NCBI GenBank assembly: GCA_002787075.1
Contig: PCVT01000069.1
Coordinates: 1-7,067, forward strand
Direction: 5' to 3'
Source: Parcubacteria group bacterium CG11_big_fil_rev_8_21_14_0_20_41_14
Lineage (GTDB): Bacteria; Patescibacteriota; Patescibacteriia; UBA2169
Length of the DNA stretch: 7,067 bases
The stretch's first letter is position 1. The number at the start of each line of letters is the position of its first letter. Of this stretch, positions 5,201-7,067 are shown in pieces. Both the position numbers and the translations under genes were made by a program. The notes under the pieces are model-generated. The model was given only the letters and a program-made list of their open reading frames with translations. It was not told the origin of the DNA and did not search any database.

Positions 5201-7067
5201 AAGCTCTTATATCCCTTAATTTGAGCCCGGTGTTGACTCAATCAAGAGCAAAAGCTCGGTATTATACCGTGTATCGGGATTTGCTAAAAACGCACATACA
5301 AACCGGCAACCAGTCGTTAAAAAATTATTTGGAAGTATTGCACAGCGGGCAGCATATTCTGGACAGAGCTGACCAGAATGGAATTGATTCTTTGGAAGAG
5401 CTAGAAAAAAAAGAGCTGGGTGCTTTTTTGGCGAAAATGGAAACCTTGTTCGCAAATTCGCTTTTAGGCAAGCGCTCTGATCGGACCATTGATTCATCTA
5501 AACCACTGGAGGAGCGCTATGCTGTTTTGCGTGAAGAGCTGGGTTGCGCGCAGGATCAGCCCATTGCCGCGCGGATTTCGGAACTATTCTTAAAACCAAT
5601 AGGGATGCGTTCCGCGGAGCAAGTGCTAGAGGCCATGGCTCAATCAAAAGAACAAGCTAATGCACGCTCGCGAGCAATGGCGCACAACGCTCAAGATAAT
5701 AAGCTTGAGATTGAGCCAGGCGATTTGCTAAAAGGAGTGAATCCTCATTATATTGAGGATATTCTTCAAAACGGTTCAGTTGCTAAAGAGTATCTTGGCG
5801 CGAGCGCGGTGTCAGACCAAACTCCTTTTGATACTGACCTGAGCTTAGTGGAGCAGAAAGATATCCAAGAGGATGGCTTCAAAGGCGCTGTGGAAGAGAG
5901 CATAGCAAAGACGCACGGTGATTTGTTATTCGTCATTAAAGACCGTGGCCAATTTCAAAGAACCAACAAAGAAGAAAAAACAAAATATGATTCTGAAAAA
6001 TACGAACTTTTTCAGACTGGTGGCTCCAAGCATTATGGCATACGGACCGGATTTCCAGCCACAGAGATTGATTTTATGGTTGTTAAGGGATTTTTTGCGG
6101 AAAATGACCGCCAGATTGAGGATTTATATATTGAAATTGCTCAAAACGGATACTATATTCCAATAACCAATGAAGCCGGGGAAATAATTTTTTCTTTGCA
6201 GGATTTTGAGGCATATCGGTCCATATATGCGGGTTTGGATCGTTTTGAAGGAGCCCAGCTTGCGGTTATGGTTTCTGACGAGAACGACGCGAATTATCAT
6301 GAAATATCTGATATTGCGAAAAAAATAGAAGATGGCAGGCAAGCGGTTGAACAGGCATCAAACAAAGTTCAGGAGATAATTAAACAAGCATTGTCAAACA
6401 GCGCCATTGAGCTGAAAGACAAGTTTGACAGCGGTATTTTAGGGGCGCAGATGTACGATACTGGTTCAACCGGCAGGCACACTAATTTGTCTGATAATTT
6501 TGACTTTGATTTCGCTGTTAGGGTTGATGATAAAGACTTTGAAAAGGTTGGCCAGGTTGTTGCGGAGATTATCGCACATTTTAATCCGGAGGAGAATGGC
6601 TCTCATTCAGATGAAGGCGGTAAATCGTATCAACTGCGCGCGTTTAAAGTTTCCGGAATAGCAAATGAGCCGATTGATGTTGATATTACATTTGTTAACA
6701 AATCATCTCCTGATGTTTTTGGTTCTCATGGCGCTGCCGGAGAAAAGCTGGAACACATTAAGCAAACACAAGGCGAGGACGCATATACTTCTGTTTTGGC
6801 GAACATTGTTTTGGCAAAAACTGTTTTAAAGCAGGGCGAAGCGTATAAAAAACTTGAGCATGGCGGTATTGGTGGCATTGGGGTTGAGAATTGGATTTTA
6901 GAGAACAAAGGAAACGCAATTGAGGCATTTCAATCGTTTTACCGTTCAGCTCACGACAAATCCGGAACACTTTTGCCGTTTGACGAATTTCAAAAGAATT
7001 ATAAAATTATTGACCCTGGCATTAATGTTAAATTCGGGAGGCATGATAATTTTCTATATGTTTTAAA
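2245..7067 (+). CDS. Giant helical protein with C-terminal CCA-type nucleotidyltransferase, partial
   Basis: An uninterrupted frame runs from ATG 2245 to the window edge (1607 codons plus 2 bases; the 3' end is missing). A TGA lies in frame at 2233-2235 with no other start between, so 2245 is the first possible ATG; the next is codon 22. Residues 1-50 are acidic and Q/E-rich. Residues about 50-1150 are dense in charged, amphipathic helix-like sequence with few cysteines and match no family I know; parts of 640-960 could be an alpha-solenoid. I see no signal peptide and no convincing membrane segment (residues 456-470 are only mildly hydrophobic), so it is probably cytoplasmic. Residues about 1153-1335 form a more ordered, glycine-rich segment, and about 1373-1607 a polymerase-beta-type nucleotidyltransferase. 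The gene follows pyrG after a 79-base gap with its own likely promoter. The substrate and biological role are unknown. Confidence 0.9.
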   Translation, partial: MDIEENKHILDAEEEIRLPEHMEQEPEPQSGNEHPEIEQKTEKQRFVEQNNYETELFIGAIEKMRGLSFDEKEVNAFVESQDKREQDQQPIEQVKNSIQELDNQQYDLINQAKELFSHAQESILKKIQAINLTTDHDLYHLGFFVDQAAEATHKAQDMVAKIKSLQIKKQCCVVDESAYEDLGIAVDPDDVFRSDAAIKIIEEKISAHAKEIQAIQEKRFSSVRKLIPVFSDKRKIDDLSKQLSALSDLRDILKNQDEMPASLYIIGQSAINFNGDVAEAIIEKILDFYIRQDQQSEQETRAKFFPQDIKDSLSGQIKDPEAFYDSIKELASKTDASAVSYKIHDNKRKAFDALCSVIDETPGMNMSYESKSDVRHALKDVQEWFTLSDEQELGLPSINEKEWIAFKENKQARQFFEQETGAHMEDAEARISKAIAKSMDSENSERLSWKLIRLKNAIAAPYLLVGLLQNKSKLYTNSPLRTEFAEYIQSISHEEIAQKTKQGEPGFGPDLEDAMRIIQENQDTYYKDDIQNPDIEAFKQEIQNDPEFIDLIVRDKVDSPFEMKASDDSSKRNVWSGMVWRLKEGTFREYVPDISNEELESLRQGIKEDNPLYKKIIKARVREYLSEYDIRGHDDHSNLAPNKHQYFLSEKDEEYFLKKLGYADDLFKYIYIRNPIANELNEKIGAIALEFLKDKETQTLAVGYITAKPELLDEKTKDALARIFSDALPDEEKASIQSIALSDFEQGDGRFIVSIAKYCYKGSRDFNNLLLKAGEKLLEFPEEKIQSMDAELFSLISNSYASNPDVFKNAVLFVAKYAGKASDVLHQYVYYFRDPETAKILQDMDTRMQNPQDSISAFKDFYINEYMIDFFREHPDKYQDALSLAEEGHLNNKSLQQFVLQSLEKIVSLPREKREHYIMLMQKVDQSPSQEIQHLKNQLLAELADAEDPEKAFKEIEDIFIKNNLPIAGKVYKVFQVMYPPEKMEQALISLNLSPVLTQSRAKARYYTVYRDLLKTHIQTGNQSLKNYLEVLHSGQHILDRADQNGIDSLEELEKKELGAFLAKMETLFANSLLGKRSDRTIDSSKPLEERYAVLREELGCAQDQPIAARISELFLKPIGMRSAEQVLEAMAQSKEQANARSRAMAHNAQDNKLEIEPGDLLKGVNPHYIEDILQNGSVAKEYLGASAVSDQTPFDTDLSLVEQKDIQEDGFKGAVEESIAKTHGDLLFVIKDRGQFQRTNKEEKTKYDSEKYELFQTGGSKHYGIRTGFPATEIDFMVVKGFFAENDRQIEDLYIEIAQNGYYIPITNEAGEIIFSLQDFEAYRSIYAGLDRFEGAQLAVMVSDENDANYHEISDIAKKIEDGRQAVEQASNKVQEIIKQALSNSAIELKDKFDSGILGAQMYDTGSTGRHTNLSDNFDFDFAVRVDDKDFEKVGQVVAEIIAHFNPEENGSHSDEGGKSYQLRAFKVSGIANEPIDVDITFVNKSSPDVFGSHGAAGEKLEHIKQTQGEDAYTSVLANIVLAKTVLKQGEAYKKLEHGGIGGIGVENWILENKGNAIEAFQSFYRSAHDKSGTLLPFDEFQKNYKIIDPGINVKFGRHDNFLYVL
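5701..6249 (+). other. Uncharacterised domain in the giant protein (residues ~1153-1335)
   Basis: After the long helical region the sequence changes to a mixed, probably alpha/beta pattern. Conspicuous stretches are PGDLLKGVNPHYIEDILQNG (1158-1177), KEYLGASAVSDQTPFDTDLS (1181-1200), HYGIRTGFPATEIDFMVV (1263-1280) and IAQNGYYIPITNEAGEIIF (1298-1316). The arrangement hhKG...IhxxG near the start, a central Ser-rich loop and a late strand with E1274-I-D1276 faintly recalls ADP-ribosyltransferase folds, with Lys where His or Arg would be expected. D1196-x-D1198 could instead be read as a degenerate nucleotidyltransferase motif. Neither reading is secure. The density of G, P, D and aromatic residues suggests a folded, possibly catalytic domain. 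Confidence 0.45.
6361..7067 (+). other. Class I CCA-like nucleotidyltransferase domain (residues ~1373-1607, cut by edge)
   Basis: The core motif GSTGRHTNLSDNFDFDF (1407-1423) fits the polymerase-beta superfamily pattern GS-x(n)-DhD and lines up without gaps with the archaeal CCA-adding enzyme motif GSYARNTWLxGxxxIDxF: GS, R1411, T1413, L1415, and carboxylates D1420 and D1422. A third carboxylate is supplied by D1480 in PIDVDITF. A helical part follows, VLAKTVLKQG (1522-1531), HGGIGGIGVENWI (1539-1551) and KGNAIEAF, comparable to LLKxFLKAxGIYG...GFSGYLCELLI...GSF in archaeal enzymes. Then IIDPGINV (1588-1595) and GRHDNF (1598-1603) sit where those enzymes have VDPVDxxRNVA. All catalytic residues are present, so it is probably active in nucleotide transfer. 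Whether it acts on tRNA, another RNA, a protein or a free nucleotide cannot be told. OAS-like or cyclic-nucleotide synthases are alternatives in the same superfamily. Confidence 0.75.

Noticed and set aside
5918..6166. 82-codon + strand frame within the giant gene
   Set aside because: It is out of frame with the long gene, covers its ordered segment and looks like a shadow; no sign of a frameshift in the main frame.
2245..7067. Alternative genetic code (UGA read as glycine, as in some CPR lineages)
   Set aside because: No in-frame UGA occurs in the three genes except the true rplI stop, so the standard code is sufficient.
1..7067. CRISPR array, tRNA or rRNA genes, insertion sequences
   Set aside because: No regularly spaced repeats, cloverleaf-like sequence, rRNA signature, transposase or terminal inverted repeats were seen on either strand.

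Overview
The window is about 7.1 kb of moderately AT-rich bacterial DNA with three genes, all on the + strand: rplI (ribosomal protein bL9), pyrG (CTP synthase), and a very large gene that starts at 2245 and is still open at the right edge, with 1607 complete codons in view. The standard genetic code fits: no in-frame UGA is read as an amino acid in any of the three. The divergent CTP synthase signatures, the weak or absent Shine-Dalgarno sequences and the giant mostly helical protein suggest a Candidate Phyla Radiation (Patescibacteria) genome, perhaps Parcubacteria-like. That placement is inferred from general familiarity and was not tested by a tree.

Layout. Bases 1-93 lie upstream of rplI and hold no confident gene, although one frame stays open from the edge into the rplI start. 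rplI (94-540) and pyrG (537-2165) overlap by the four bases ATGA, which suggests co-transcription and translational coupling. Bases 2166-2244 form the only real intergenic gap. It holds a hairpin after pyrG (2173-2195) and then a promoter-like pair of boxes ending only 8 bases before the next ATG, so the giant gene could be transcribed separately and be leaderless. From 2245 to the edge there is a single reading frame.

The giant protein has no visible signal peptide or membrane segment. It has an acidic, glutamine-rich N-terminus, then about 1,100 residues of charged helical sequence of no family I recognise. A compact glycine-rich segment of unknown fold follows (residues about 1153-1335). 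The protein then enters a nucleotidyltransferase module whose motifs match the archaeal-type (class I) CCA-adding enzyme / polymerase-beta superfamily. This is the most interesting content: bacteria normally use class II CCA enzymes, and a class I-like catalytic module at the end of such a large protein is unusual.

How the genes relate: rplI and pyrG are housekeeping genes (ribosome and CTP supply) and probably form one unit. The giant gene appears to be a separate unit. A link between CTP synthesis and a CTP-using nucleotidyltransferase is possible but purely speculative.
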